Source: Brevibacterium permense (GTDB lineage Bacteria > Actinomycetota > Actinomycetes > Actinomycetales > Brevibacteriaceae). Taken from it: a stretch of 64,000 bases of DNA. Shown here in pieces: positions 17,501-24,913 of this stretch. Made by a program: the position numbers and the translations under genes. The notes beneath the pieces are model-generated. The model was not told the origin of the DNA, ran no database searches, and saw only the letters and a program-made list of their open reading frames with translations. The stretch lies in assembly GCF_013280495.1 (NCBI RefSeq), contig NZ_JABSSX010000002.1, positions 372,001 to 436,000 on the forward strand, in the 5' to 3' direction. Within the stretch, counting starts at the first letter, position 1. Each line of letters begins with the position of its first letter.

Positions 17501-18060
17501 TCCTTGCCGAAGATCTCGCGGTATTTCCCGGCGGCCGCCTTGGCCTCTTCGTACTGTCCCAGACGCAGCCGCACCTGCACCTCTCCCGACGGGCAGCCGG
17601 TGGTGGCGAGGAGTCCGTCGGAGTAGCTCTCGAGCAGATCCTGGTCCAGTCGGGGCCATTTCGCCGTCACCGAGTCCAGTGAGGCATACGACGATGCCTT
17701 GAACAGGTTGCGCATGCCTGTGTTGTTCCGAGACAGCAGGGTCATGTGTGTGTAGAGACCACCGCCGGAGAGGTCGTCGCTCTTCTGCGATTCGTCGGTG
17801 CGCCACTTCACGCGGGTCTTGTCCCGCCGGTCCGTGCCGGGGGTGACATAGGCCTCGACGCCGATGATGGGTTTGATTCCGGCGGCTGTCGCCTGCGACC
17901 AGAAGTCGAAGGCGCCGAACAGGTATCCGTGGTCGGTCGTGGCGATCGCGGACATTCCCGATGCCTTCGTCGCGGCCATCAGATCGGCGAGGCGGGCCGC
18001 ACCGTCCAACATGGAGTATTCGGTATGGACGTGGAGGTGGACGAAGTCCTCGTTCGGCAC
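14503..18060 (-). CDS. dnaE: DNA polymerase III alpha subunit
   Basis: Replicative DNA polymerase catalytic subunit, 1185 residues (normal for DnaE1). The GTG start at 18060 has AGGAAGG about 10 bases upstream and puts the PHP domain at the extreme N-terminus (HLHVHTEYSMLDGA). The polymerase active site is at about 420-428 (PDFDVDFDD), preceded by GPGRGSGAGSMVAYA. The tandem helix-hairpin-helix and OB-fold region lies after about 830 (SHVCNKRTIESLIKAGGFDSL; IKVCGMITQVTRKVSKNSGRP). The last hundred or so residues are the tau/beta-binding end. The PHP metal ligands (HxH and downstream His/Asp) look intact, so 3'-5' exonuclease proofreading in PHP is possible, as in mycobacterial DnaE1. Confidence 0.97.
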   Translation of the reverse strand: MPNEDFVHLHVHTEYSMLDGAARLADLMAATKASGMSAIATTDHGYLFGAFDFWSQATAAGIKPIIGVEAYVTPGTDRRDKTRVKWRTDESQKSDDLSGGGLYTHMTLLSRNNTGMRNLFKASSYASLDSVTAKWPRLDQDLLESYSDGLLATTGCPSGEVQVRLRLGQYEEAKAAAGKYREIFGKDNYYVELMDHGLSIEKRVTKDLIRLSKELDIPLVATNDLHYTHESDAKAHEALLAIQSGSKLIEPTYDQGGSRFAFSGSGYYLKTPAEMRTLFKEFPEACDNTLEIAEKCEVSFDTSANYMPKFPCPPGEDETSWLIKEVAKGLDYRYPNGVPDEVRRQADYELDIIISMGFPGYFLVVADFINWSKDNGIRVGPGRGSGAGSMVAYAMRITDLDPLQHGLFFERFLNPDRVSMPDFDVDFDDRRRSEVIDYVTEKYGDERVAMIVTYGTIKTKMALKDSARVLGKPFSMGERLTKALPPAEMAKDIPLKDIEDPESKRYKEAGEFRELVDTDPEARETFETAKGLEGLKRQWGVHAAGVIMSSDPIIDVIPIMRRFQDGQVITQFDYPTSEGLGLIKMDFLGLRNLTIISDAVENIKANRDFDLDLEHLALDDPAAYELLTRGDTLGVFQLDGGGLRALLRMMKPDNFEDISATLALYRPGPMGADSHTNYALRKNGLQEVTPIHPELEEPLKEILDTTYGLIIYQEQVMAIAQKVAGYSLGQADILRRAMGKKKKSELDKQQVGFFGGMKERGFSEAAAQALWDILLPFSDYAFNKAHSAAYGVVSYWTAYLKAHYTAEYMAALLTSVGDNKDKLAIYLNECRRLGITVLPPDVNESALHFTPVGTDIRFGMGAVRNVGAHVVEGIVEARGEKGSYSSFTDFLDKVPSHVCNKRTIESLIKAGGFDSLGHGRRSLVEVHEEAVDSVIGVKRQEANGQFDLFAGLGGGDDSPGFSVTIPDRPEWEKKEKLSFERDMIGLYVSDHPLNGLEGVLAAESDASIAEVVDPESHRHDGSQIKVCGMITQVTRKVSKNSGRPYAIVTLEDLEAEIEVMFFGDTYEPVASLLATDLVISLTGRIRTSDDRPTSLMAMSMTIPDVTDPNDRPLNLIMPMEKATEEMATKLKQILESNKGQTDVHITLSQPGRQTVMRLDRSIRVDPNPSLFGDLKALLGSRCLSV

Positions 18061-18251
18061 TGGGCGCCGCCTTCCTGAAGTTGCCGGAGTTGCCGTTCCA
18101 GCTTAGTGCATCGGCACCCGCGGGGAGTCTTCCCGCGACTGTTGTTCCGGGCACTTCACGACGAGGCTCCGGTTAGTGCGGATCCCGCCGGCGCGTGGCT
18201 CAGCAGTCAGTCTCCGACACAGTCAGGCGGCGGCAGCGCGTGGCCGCGGCG

Positions 18252-19175
18252 TCAGTGCGGGCGGATGCGGTCGAGCGCGGTCTGCAGGTCGTCGGGGTAG
18301 CCGCTTTCGAATTCGACCCACTTCTGCGTGTCGGGGTGGTGGAAGCCGAGTTTGACGGCATGCAGCCATTGGCGTTCGAGACCGAGTTCCTTCGCCAGCA
18401 CCGGATCGGCACCGTAGGGCAGGTCGCCGACGCAGGGGTGTTTGGTGGCGGAGAAGTGGACGCGGATCTGGTGGGTGCGTCCGGTCTCCAGGTGGACCTC
18501 GACGAGCGCGGCACGGCGGTGGGCTTCGATCACCTCGTAGTGGGTGATCGCGTTCTTGCCTTCGGTGCGCACCGCGTAGAGTCCGTCGTGCTTGGGGTGT
18601 CGGGCGATCGGGGCATCGATGGTGCCGAGCACTGGATCGGGCAGTCCCTGCACGACCGCGTGGTAGGTCTTATCCACCGTGCGTTCCTTGAAGGCGCGTT
18701 TGAGCACGCTGTATGCGTACTCGCTCTTCGCCACGACCATGAGCCCCGAGGTTCCGACGTCGAGTCGCTGCACGATGCCCTGACGTTCGGGGGCGCCGGA
18801 AGTCGCGATGCGGAATCCCGCGGCGGCGAGCCCACCGACGACGGTGCGTCCGGTCCAGCCCAGAGCCGGATGCGCTGCCACACCGACGGGCTTATCTACC
18901 ACTACGAATGCATCCTCGTCGTGGACGATGCGCATTCCCGGCACGGGGTCGGGCACGACCTCGAGGGGCTTCTTCGGTTCGGGCATCATGATGTCGAGCC
19001 GTTCGCCGGCGATGACGCGATCGGACTTGATGACCGGACGCCCGGACATCTCCACACCCCCGTCGGCGCAGATGTCGGCGGCGGCGGTGCGGGAGAGGCC
19101 GAGCAGCTTCGACATCGCAGCGTCCACGCGCTGACCGTCGAGTCCCTCTGGGACGAGGATGGAGCGTTCAGTCAT
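18252..19175 (-). CDS. RluA-family 23S rRNA pseudouridine synthase (RluD-like)
   Basis: Isomerises uridine to pseudouridine in large-subunit rRNA. 307 residues: an S4 RNA-binding domain at 1-80 ([30 protein letters not shown]) and a pseudouridine synthase domain. The catalytic motif reads [16 protein letters not shown]: the catalytic Asp is present, while the His of the usual HRLD is Gln, as is common in actinobacterial members. The ATG overlaps the end of lspA by 8 bases, so the pair is co-translated. RluD, RluC and RluA cannot be told apart here; the neighbourhood (lspA-rluD) favours the RluD group. Confidence 0.9.
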   Translation of the reverse strand: MTERSILVPEGLDGQRVDAAMSKLLGLSRTAAADICADGGVEMSGRPVIKSDRVIAGERLDIMMPEPKKPLEVVPDPVPGMRIVHDEDAFVVVDKPVGVAAHPALGWTGRTVVGGLAAAGFRIATSGAPERQGIVQRLDVGTSGLMVVAKSEYAYSVLKRAFKERTVDKTYHAVVQGLPDPVLGTIDAPIARHPKHDGLYAVRTEGKNAITHYEVIEAHRRAALVEVHLETGRTHQIRVHFSATKHPCVGDLPYGADPVLAKELGLERQWLHAVKLGFHHPDTQKWVEFESGYPDDLQTALDRIRPH

Positions 19176-19713
19176 GAGAGTCCTCTTTCACGCGGGTGGA
19201 GTCCGATCCGTCGATGTCGATGCCTCTGAGACTGACGATGACCAAGGTCACTGCGGCGGCGGAGATCGCGATGTCCGCGACGTTGCAGATGAACAGCGAC
19301 AGATCGATGAAGTCGACGACGGCTCCGTGCAGGAATGCGGGCTCGCGGAAGAGCCTGTCGACGAGGTTGCCGAAGAGTCCGCCCAGGAGCAGACCGAGAC
19401 CGATCGCCCAGGCTCTCGAGCCGAGCTTGCGCGAGATCACGAGGATCGCTGCGAAGACGCCGATGGCGATGATAGGGAAGATCCACGTCACGCTAGAGCC
19501 GAGGCCGAGGGCGGCTCCGGGATTGCGGTAGAAGGTGAATCCGGCCAGCGGTCCGAGCACAGGCACTGGAGGCTGGTCTTCGAGGAGACTGACGGCGAGG
19601 AATTTGGTGAACTGATCGATCACGAGCACGACTGCCGCGATTGTGAACAGCAGGGCCATCATGGCGGCGCGAGGTCGTTTCACCCGTGAGGCAGGATCGT
19701 TCATTTGGTTCAT
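19168..19713 (-). CDS. lspA: Lipoprotein signal peptidase (signal peptidase II)
   Basis: Membrane aspartyl protease that removes signal peptides from diacylglyceryl-prolipoproteins. 181 residues with four membrane segments (about 17-37, 71-90, 97-117 and 138-165). The catalytic Asp residues lie in [11 protein letters not shown] and NVADIAI, and the conserved N/G motif [11 protein letters not shown] is present. The second ATG, 9 bases downstream, is an equally good start. Likely substrates in this window include the amidase lipoprotein and the lipoprotein at 46.6 kb. Confidence 0.96.
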   Translation of the reverse strand: MNQMNDPASRVKRPRAAMMALLFTIAAVVLVIDQFTKFLAVSLLEDQPPVPVLGPLAGFTFYRNPGAALGLGSSVTWIFPIIAIGVFAAILVISRKLGSRAWAIGLGLLLGGLFGNLVDRLFREPAFLHGAVVDFIDLSLFICNVADIAISAAAVTLVIVSLRGIDIDGSDSTRVKEDSHD

Positions 19714-19780
19714 TCTAGCCCACCGCCGAGGCAGCGGGATTCAGCCGCACGACGGCGCGGTGTGCGAACACGACGGAGGC

Positions 19781-19804
19781 CCGGGTACTCCGCGGAGTTC
19801 CCGG
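19781..19804 (-). terminator. Hairpin downstream of divIVA
   Basis: Stem CCGGG-T-ACTCC / GGAGT-T-CCCGG with one T:T mismatch and a 2-base loop, 25 bases past the divIVA stop and about 70 bases upstream of lspA. It probably separates the division genes from lspA-rluD. Confidence 0.55.
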
Positions 19805-19828
19805 ACCTCGGTCGGTGATGCGCTGAGA

Positions 19829-20620
19829 TCAGAGCTTGTGGTTCGACGAACCGCCGAGTGGGCCATTTCCGTCAAGGGTCTCCGGAGCCAGGCTCGTGGA
19901 GTTCTCGAGCTCACGCAGCTGATCGTTGAGGTAGCTCTTGAGTCGAGTACGGTACTGGCGCTCGAAGTTCGATAGCTGGTCGATCGCGCGCTCGAGGGCG
20001 GACTTCTGCGATTCGAGGGTCGACAGCGTTTCGTCGCGCTTGGCTTCGGCCTTGCCGACGATGTCGGCGGCTTCCTTCTCGGCTCGCTTGATGAGCTCGT
20101 CGCGCTTGCGCTCACCTTCGGCAACGTGCTCGTCGTGGACCCTCTGAGCGAGAGCGATGAGACCATGAGCGTCTCCGTCGCCGCTGAGCGCGGCAGCACC
20201 GAGACCGGCACCCGCAGCACCGGCGGCCGTCGCTGGTGCAGCGGAGTCGTCCTGCGGTGCGGGAGCGGCTTCCTTGACGACCGGAGCCGGGGTCTCTTCG
20301 ACCGGTGCCGGAGCGGCAGGTGCCTCGGCCGGAGCCGGAGCCTCTTCCTTCTCTTCAGGAGCAGGAGCAGCGGTGGGCATTGCCTGTGTGGCGTCGATGT
20401 CCTGTGCCGGTGCAGCGGAGGCGCCGCCGGCTTCGAGTTCCTTCACACGCTGTTCGGCGGCGGAGAGCTTCTGACGCAGTTCGTCGTTCTCCTGGTAGAG
20501 ACGGCGAATCTCAACGACGACCTCATCAAGGAAATCGTCAACTTCGTCCTGGTCGTACCCGTCGCGGAACTTCACATGCTGGAACCGCTTGTTTACTACG
20601 TCTTCAGGCGTGAGCGCCAT
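19829..20620 (-). CDS. divIVA: DivIVA/Wag31 polar growth and septum protein
   Basis: Coiled-coil cytoskeletal protein that binds curved membrane at poles and septa and directs cell-wall insertion in actinobacteria. 263 residues. The membrane-binding N-terminal domain (MALTPEDVVNKRFQHVKFRDGYDQDEVDDFLDEV) is followed by a first coiled coil to about 65, an Ala/Pro/Glu-rich linker at about 68-150, and a second coiled coil (about 155-245) ending in low complexity. It lies at the downstream end of the division cluster behind its own 328-base upstream region, so it is probably transcribed separately. Wag31 of mycobacteria is phosphorylated by PASTA kinases; a candidate kinase lies at 50.1 kb. Confidence 0.95.
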   Translation of the reverse strand: MALTPEDVVNKRFQHVKFRDGYDQDEVDDFLDEVVVEIRRLYQENDELRQKLSAAEQRVKELEAGGASAAPAQDIDATQAMPTAAPAPEEKEEAPAPAEAPAAPAPVEETPAPVVKEAAPAPQDDSAAPATAAGAAGAGLGAAALSGDGDAHGLIALAQRVHDEHVAEGERKRDELIKRAEKEAADIVGKAEAKRDETLSTLESQKSALERAIDQLSNFERQYRTRLKSYLNDQLRELENSTSLAPETLDGNGPLGGSSNHKL

Positions 20621-20948
20621 GAGGTCACCTTCGGTCGATCTACATTCATTACTCTGCCGCCCAGAACGACGGCTTCAACGTCACATTAGCGTAACACCTG
20701 CAGTTTTGTCCCGCAGTAATGGCGTGTCTTGCTCTCAATGACGAAGTACTTCGCATTCGAGGCTAACAACTCGAACCTGCGATCAGCGAATCCTGGTCAG
20801 CGTCTTCACCATTCATCGGCTATTCACTCAATGGAATCCCGCTAATCAGCCGGAGCACTATTCAAGCAGATCTCGTCGCCCGATCAGTGTGATTCGTCAG
20901 GCGAGATCACCGACAGAACGGGGATCAGGCGGAGCTATATCACCTAGT
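20621..20948 (-). promoter_or_regulatory. 328-base gene-free region upstream of divIVA
   Basis: No gene is visible. It is lower in GC than its flanks. On the minus strand GGGACA (20712-20707), 16 bases, then GCTAAT (20690-20685) is a plausible but imperfect promoter 65-90 bases before the divIVA start. A perfect 12-base palindrome CGAAGTACTTCG lies at 20742-20753, and a TTCGAG-N8-CTCGAA dyad at about 20757-20776. The palindromes could bind a regulator; none is identified. Confidence 0.4.
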
Positions 20949-21245
20949 TCAGCTAGCAAGCGCAAGACTACGAAAGACTCCGGAAAGGATCTGGACGCCG
21001 ATGAGCAGAACGATGAATCCCAGATCGAGCGAGACCTGCCCCAGCCGCAGCGGCGGAATGATTTTGCGCAACATCCTCACGGGTGGATCGGTGAGTGTGT
21101 AGACGATCTCGGCGAGGACGAGGAGGAAGCCTGTGGGCCGCCAGTCGCGGGAGAACACCTGGACCAGATCGAGCACGACTCGCGCCAGGAGCACATAGAC
21201 ATAGATACCCAGCAGGACACTGATAAGACCAAACACAATATCCAA
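20949..21245 (-). CDS. YggT family membrane protein
   Basis: A 98-residue integral membrane protein with two hydrophobic segments (about 4-28 and 70-92) joined by the family motif FTRP-like WRPTGFLLVLAEIVYTLTDPPVRMLRKIIPPL. Family members sit between sepF and divIVA in Gram-positive bacteria and are linked to division and osmotic tolerance, without a defined biochemical role. The start I give is a TTG at 21245 with GGGGA a few bases upstream; a GTG three codons later (21236) would also work. It lies 92 bases downstream of sepF. Confidence 0.88.
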   Translation of the reverse strand: MDIVFGLISVLLGIYVYVLLARVVLDLVQVFSRDWRPTGFLLVLAEIVYTLTDPPVRMLRKIIPPLRLGQVSLDLGFIVLLIGVQILSGVFRSLALAS

Positions 21246-21337
21246 GTGGGTCCCCGCGCCTTTCGTTGTTATTAAAATGCCGACGCTTAAGCTTAACGGC
21301 TCCAGCTGAGGACGAGTTGAGAGATTCTCCAGCGCAC

Positions 21338-21856
21338 TCAGCTCTGGTTGAAGAAGCTGGCCTGAGTATCCGAATCGGCTTCGCTTTCGCCGGCGACTTC
21401 GATGTTCTCGGGGGTGAGCAGGAAGACCTTGTTCGTCACGCGCTCGATCGACCCGTGGAGGCCGAAGATGAGACCGGCGGAGAAGTCGACGAGGCGCTTG
21501 GAGTTGTTCTCGTCCATCTCCGAGAGGTTCATGATCACAGGAGTGCCCTCACGGAAGGCGGCACCGATGACCATGGCGTCGTTGTAGCTGCGGGGGTGGA
21601 TGGTCCTGATGCGATTCATTGAGGTTCCTGGCGCCGGGGTGTCTACGGGACGGATCGGTGACGGGTGAATCGGTGTCACCGGAGCCGGAGTCCGTTCCTC
21701 GGCGGCGGCCGGTTCGTCGTACTGGTCGTCCTCGTCGAAGGTCTCGACGACCTCGCGGTCCCGACGGGCGGGTTCACGACGGTCGGTGTGCTGGGTGGTC
21801 TCGTCCTCTTCTTCGACGAAACCCAGGTATTCCAGCGTCTTCTTGATTGCTGACAT
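21338..21856 (-). CDS. sepF: Cell division protein SepF
   Basis: Membrane anchor for FtsZ in bacteria without FtsA/ZipA. 172 residues: the N-terminal amphipathic membrane-targeting helix MSAIKKTLEYLGF, a disordered acidic/proline linker (about 15-80), then the compact SepF domain (IRTIHPRSYNDAMVIGAAFREGTPVIMNLSEM through GLIFGLHGSIERVTNKVFLLTPENIEV). The usual upstream neighbour yggS (PLP-binding protein) is absent: only 78 bases separate sepF from pgeF. FtsA is missing from the cluster, as expected for an actinobacterium that relies on SepF. Confidence 0.96.
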   Translation of the reverse strand: MSAIKKTLEYLGFVEEEDETTQHTDRREPARRDREVVETFDEDDQYDEPAAAEERTPAPVTPIHPSPIRPVDTPAPGTSMNRIRTIHPRSYNDAMVIGAAFREGTPVIMNLSEMDENNSKRLVDFSAGLIFGLHGSIERVTNKVFLLTPENIEVAGESEADSDTQASFFNQS

Positions 21857-21934
21857 GTCTAAAGCTCCTCGGACTTCGGCACTTGCTCACCTGTCGCCCA
21901 AACTATCGCACGCGAGCATCTGGGCCGGTGAGTC

Positions 21935-22693
21935 CTATCGGTGTGTCGCGGTGTTTTCTTCCTGCAGCCAGATGATCCCTGCGAAACGGCCCGTGCGCTT
22001 CTGCCTGCGGTAGGAGAAGAGATCCTCGGATTCCTTCGTGCAGGTGCGGGAGAAATGATCGATGGTCACATCGTTCCGGCGCAGCTGTTCGGCCACGGCT
22101 CCGGCGACGTCGAGTGCCGGTGTTCCGGTCACCGACACCGAGGCGGCCGTCGGCTCGGTCGCCGCGACCTCGCTCCTCAGCTCGGCTGGGACTTCGTAGC
22201 AGCGCGGACAAACCGAGGGACCGATGACCGCGTGGATGTCCCGTGCACCGGCGTCGTGCATCGCGGTCACTGTTCTGCCGACGATTCCTGCGGCCATTCC
22301 CGGGCGACCTGCGTGGACGGCGGCGATGACTCCGGCGTCGGCATCGGCGAGCATGACAGGGGTGCAGTCGGCGACCATGATCGCCAGTCCGAGTCCCGGG
22401 ACGGTCGTCAGCTGGGCATCGGCCTCCACCGGTGTCTGCCGCAGCTGAGCTTCGTCGCCGATGATGTGCACATCGGTGCCGTGGACTTGGGAAACGAACG
22501 AGAGCCGCTCGCCGCTCAGGCCGATGACCTGAGCGAGAGCGGCTCGGTTGGCTGCGACGAGTTCGTCATCGTCTTCGACGTGGCGGGCGAGGTTGAACGA
22601 GGAGAATTCCCCGCTCGAGTATCCGCCGTGCCGGTCGGTGAAGGCGACGTGGGCGGTGCGCCTGCCCGGGATGACGAACCTCGAGCGCAGCAT
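21935..22693 (-). CDS. pgeF: Laccase-domain protein PgeF/YfiH (polyphenol oxidase family)
   Basis: A 252-residue member of the Cu-oxidase_4/YfiH family. E. coli PgeF (YfiH) prevents wrong amino acids in peptidoglycan precursors, and other members act on purine nucleosides. Zinc-ligand motifs are present: QVHGTDVHII, VADCTPVMLAD with its Cys, and AAVHAGRPGMAAGIV; also GPSVCPRCYEV. The ATG lies one base after the ftsZ stop (TAATATG), so it is co-translated with ftsZ. The frame is open for 79 codons upstream, but that stretch is antisense-like Arg/Pro repeat inside ftsZ. Confidence 0.9.
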   Translation of the reverse strand: MLRSRFVIPGRRTAHVAFTDRHGGYSSGEFSSFNLARHVEDDDELVAANRAALAQVIGLSGERLSFVSQVHGTDVHIIGDEAQLRQTPVEADAQLTTVPGLGLAIMVADCTPVMLADADAGVIAAVHAGRPGMAAGIVGRTVTAMHDAGARDIHAVIGPSVCPRCYEVPAELRSEVAATEPTAASVSVTGTPALDVAGAVAEQLRRNDVTIDHFSRTCTKESEDLFSYRRQKRTGRFAGIIWLQEENTATHR

Positions 22694-22694
22694 A

Positions 22695-23882
22695 TTACTT
22701 GAGGAAGTCCGGGATATCGAGGTCGGAGTCGAAATTCGAGCTGCTGCGTTCGCCCGGCAGCGAAGCGGGAATCTGGTGTTCCTCGCTGCGGCGCGGGGCA
22801 GGTGCAGGCTCGTCGGCTTCGGGCGCCTCGGGCTCGGACTCGGCGATGACGGGCGACTCGGATTCGGTCTCGGCCGGAGCTGCGGCCGGGATCGGCGCGG
22901 GGACCTGGTCGGATCCGGCGACCTCCGCATTCGGGGAGGTGTTGTCGAATCCAGCGGCGATGACGGTCACTCGGCATTCGTCGCCGATGTTGTCATCGAT
23001 GACGGCGCCGAAGATGATGTTCGCCTCGGGGTGCGCGGCTTCCTGAACCAGGCGTGCGGCCTCGTTGACCTCGAAGAGTCCGAGGTCGCCGCCGCCGGTG
23101 ATGCAGAAGAGCACGCCGTGGGCGCCGTCGATGCTGGCTTCCAGCAAAGGGGACGCGATCGCGGATTCGGCGGCCTGCACGGCACGGTCGTCGCCGGTTG
23201 CCGCACCGATGCCCATGAGCGCGGTCCCGGCATCCTGCATGACCGACTTGACGTCGGCGAAGTCGAGGTTGATCAGACCCGGGACCGAGATGAGGTCGGT
23301 GATGCCCTGGACACCGGAGCGCAGAACCTCGTCGGCGGAGCGGAATGCTTCGACGACGGAGACGCTGCGATCGGAGATCGAGAGCAGACGGTCGTTCGGG
23401 ATGACGATGAGGGTGTCGACCTCTTCGCGCAGTGCCGCGATTCCGGCTTCTGCCTGCGCGGAACGACGGCGTCCCTCGAAGGTGAAGGGGCGGGTCACGA
23501 CACCGATGGTCAGAGCGCCGAGCGACCGGGCCACGCGGGCCACGACCGGGGCGGCACCGGTTCCCGTGCCGCCGCCTTCGCCGGCTGTGACGAAGACCAT
23601 GTCCGCGCCCTCGAGAGCGTCGCGGATGGCGTCTTCGGAGGATTCGGCGGCTTTCTTGCCGATCTCCGGGTCTGCGCCGGCGCCGAGGCCTCGAGTCTGG
23701 TCACGGCCGATCTCGAGCTTGACATCGGCGTCGGAGAGGACGAGAGCCTGGGCGTCGGTGTTGATCGCGATGAACTCCACGCCGCGCAGGCCGACGTCGA
23801 TCATCCTCTGTACAGCGTTGACACCGCCGCCGCCGGTTCCGGCAACTTTGATGTCCGCTCCGGATTGTGGGAATTCAGCCAA
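22695..23882 (-). CDS. ftsZ: Cell division GTPase FtsZ
   Basis: Tubulin-like GTPase that forms the Z-ring. 395 residues from a TTG at 23882 with GAGGAA six bases upstream; no ATG or GTG gives the right N-terminus ([26 protein letters not shown]). The tubulin signature GGGTGTG is at about 101-107. NxDxQ-type T7 loop: [14 protein letters not shown] variable linker (about 320-375, Ala/Pro/Glu-rich) leads to the conserved tail DLDIPDFLK that binds SepF and other partners. It is separated from ftsQ by 270 bases holding probable own promoters and two direct repeats. Confidence 0.98.
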   Translation of the reverse strand: MAEFPQSGADIKVAGTGGGGVNAVQRMIDVGLRGVEFIAINTDAQALVLSDADVKLEIGRDQTRGLGAGADPEIGKKAAESSEDAIRDALEGADMVFVTAGEGGGTGTGAAPVVARVARSLGALTIGVVTRPFTFEGRRRSAQAEAGIAALREEVDTLIVIPNDRLLSISDRSVSVVEAFRSADEVLRSGVQGITDLISVPGLINLDFADVKSVMQDAGTALMGIGAATGDDRAVQAAESAIASPLLEASIDGAHGVLFCITGGGDLGLFEVNEAARLVQEAAHPEANIIFGAVIDDNIGDECRVTVIAAGFDNTSPNAEVAGSDQVPAPIPAAAPAETESESPVIAESEPEAPEADEPAPAPRRSEEHQIPASLPGERSSSNFDSDLDIPDFLK

Positions 23883-23993
23883 GTCGGTTCCTCGTCTCAA
23901 GCGCTTGCGCTCCGCAGGGTCTGCGTGCGCATTCGGTCTGTGTTCTCTGCCCTGAGGCTATTGGGCGGGGCAATCTCACTGCAACCATTCTCG

Positions 23994-24045
23994 CCGGAGT
24001 GTCGGGGTTCGGCCAAACTTCACACCCGGTGTGTCGGGGCCAAAC
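23994..24045. repeat. Pair of direct repeats upstream of ftsZ
   Basis: Two imperfect direct copies of CCGG-NN-TGTCGGGG...GGCCAAAC at 23994-24018 and 24026-24045, 110-160 bases upstream of the ftsZ start. The first has a 5-base insertion. They lie in the gene-free ftsQ-ftsZ gap (23883-24152), where ftsZ promoters are expected, and could be operators. Confidence 0.45.
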
Positions 24046-24152
24046 GGAGGCAATCGCAGCGGCTGGCCCGTACAGGGCAGCTCACGGAGGCCCGGACCTG
24101 CCGCGGCGGAGTGCTCGAGCCCGGTTCGGGCCGACGACTGGCCGGGCGGGAC

Positions 24153-24908
24153 TCAGTCGGTCACGGGCACCGAGGGCACTGAGACATCGATCTCGGTGCG
24201 ACCCTCGGCGGCCAGCTGGGCGGCGGTGCGCACCTTGAGGCTGGAGTCCGAGGAATCGCCGAAGACGACCGTGGCCTTCTGCTTTCCGGTGTCGAGTCGT
24301 CCCTTGAGGCTCATGGCGTCCTTGGCCTCGATCGTCACCAGCTGACGCCTCAGCTCCGGTCGCAGTTCGCCCATGAAGCGGATGACCGCGGAGACGGTCT
24401 CTCTGTCCGGTTGGTGTCCGCCGCCGCTGAGCACCGTGAGCTTCTTCGGTGCAGTGTCGACCGTGCCGAGGTCGACGGCTTCGGAGTCGTAGAGGCGATA
24501 GCCGGATTCGCCTTTGATGGCGATGACGGGGGTACGGTCGGTGATCTCGATCTTCAGCGCCCGGGGCCCCGCGTAGTGGACCGAAGCCGCTTCGGCCTTC
24601 GGGAATTCCTTCAGCACGGTGTCCTCGACGCGGCCGGGGCGCACCTGCGGCAGCGGTCGGCCGCCCTGGTCGTCGAGCACGGAATTGCTGACCTCATCGG
24701 TGTCGAGCAGTCGACTGCCGCTCACCTGCACCTTCTGCAGGGACAGCAGGGGTGAGAACCAGGCGACGGCGACGAGTGCGAGCAGCGCAGCCACGATGCC
24801 GATGGCGATGAGGCGTCGACGCCAGGTCCTGAGGCGGCGGGCCCGGATGACTCCGGTGAGATCCGCGGTGGAGTTGTCACCGGCCTGGGCCGGGGGAAGC
24901 GGCACCAT
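24153..24908 (-). CDS. ftsQ: Cell division protein FtsQ (DivIB)
   Basis: Bitopic divisome protein, 251 residues. A short cytoplasmic arm with a basic cluster (RARRLRTWRRR) precedes the single membrane segment (about 34-53, LIAIGIVAALLALVAVAWF). The POTRA domain begins at LLSLQKVQVSGSRLLDTDEV, and the FtsQ beta-domain follows (EFPKAEAASVHYAGPRALKIEITDRTPV). It lies five bases after murC and links wall-precursor genes to division. No murB or ddl lies between murC and ftsQ, as in other actinobacteria. Confidence 0.93.
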   Translation of the reverse strand: MVPLPPAQAGDNSTADLTGVIRARRLRTWRRRLIAIGIVAALLALVAVAWFSPLLSLQKVQVSGSRLLDTDEVSNSVLDDQGGRPLPQVRPGRVEDTVLKEFPKAEAASVHYAGPRALKIEITDRTPVIAIKGESGYRLYDSEAVDLGTVDTAPKKLTVLSGGGHQPDRETVSAVIRFMGELRPELRRQLVTIEAKDAMSLKGRLDTGKQKATVVFGDSSDSSLKVRTAAQLAAEGRTEIDVSVPSVPVTD

Positions 24909-24913
24909 GGGCG

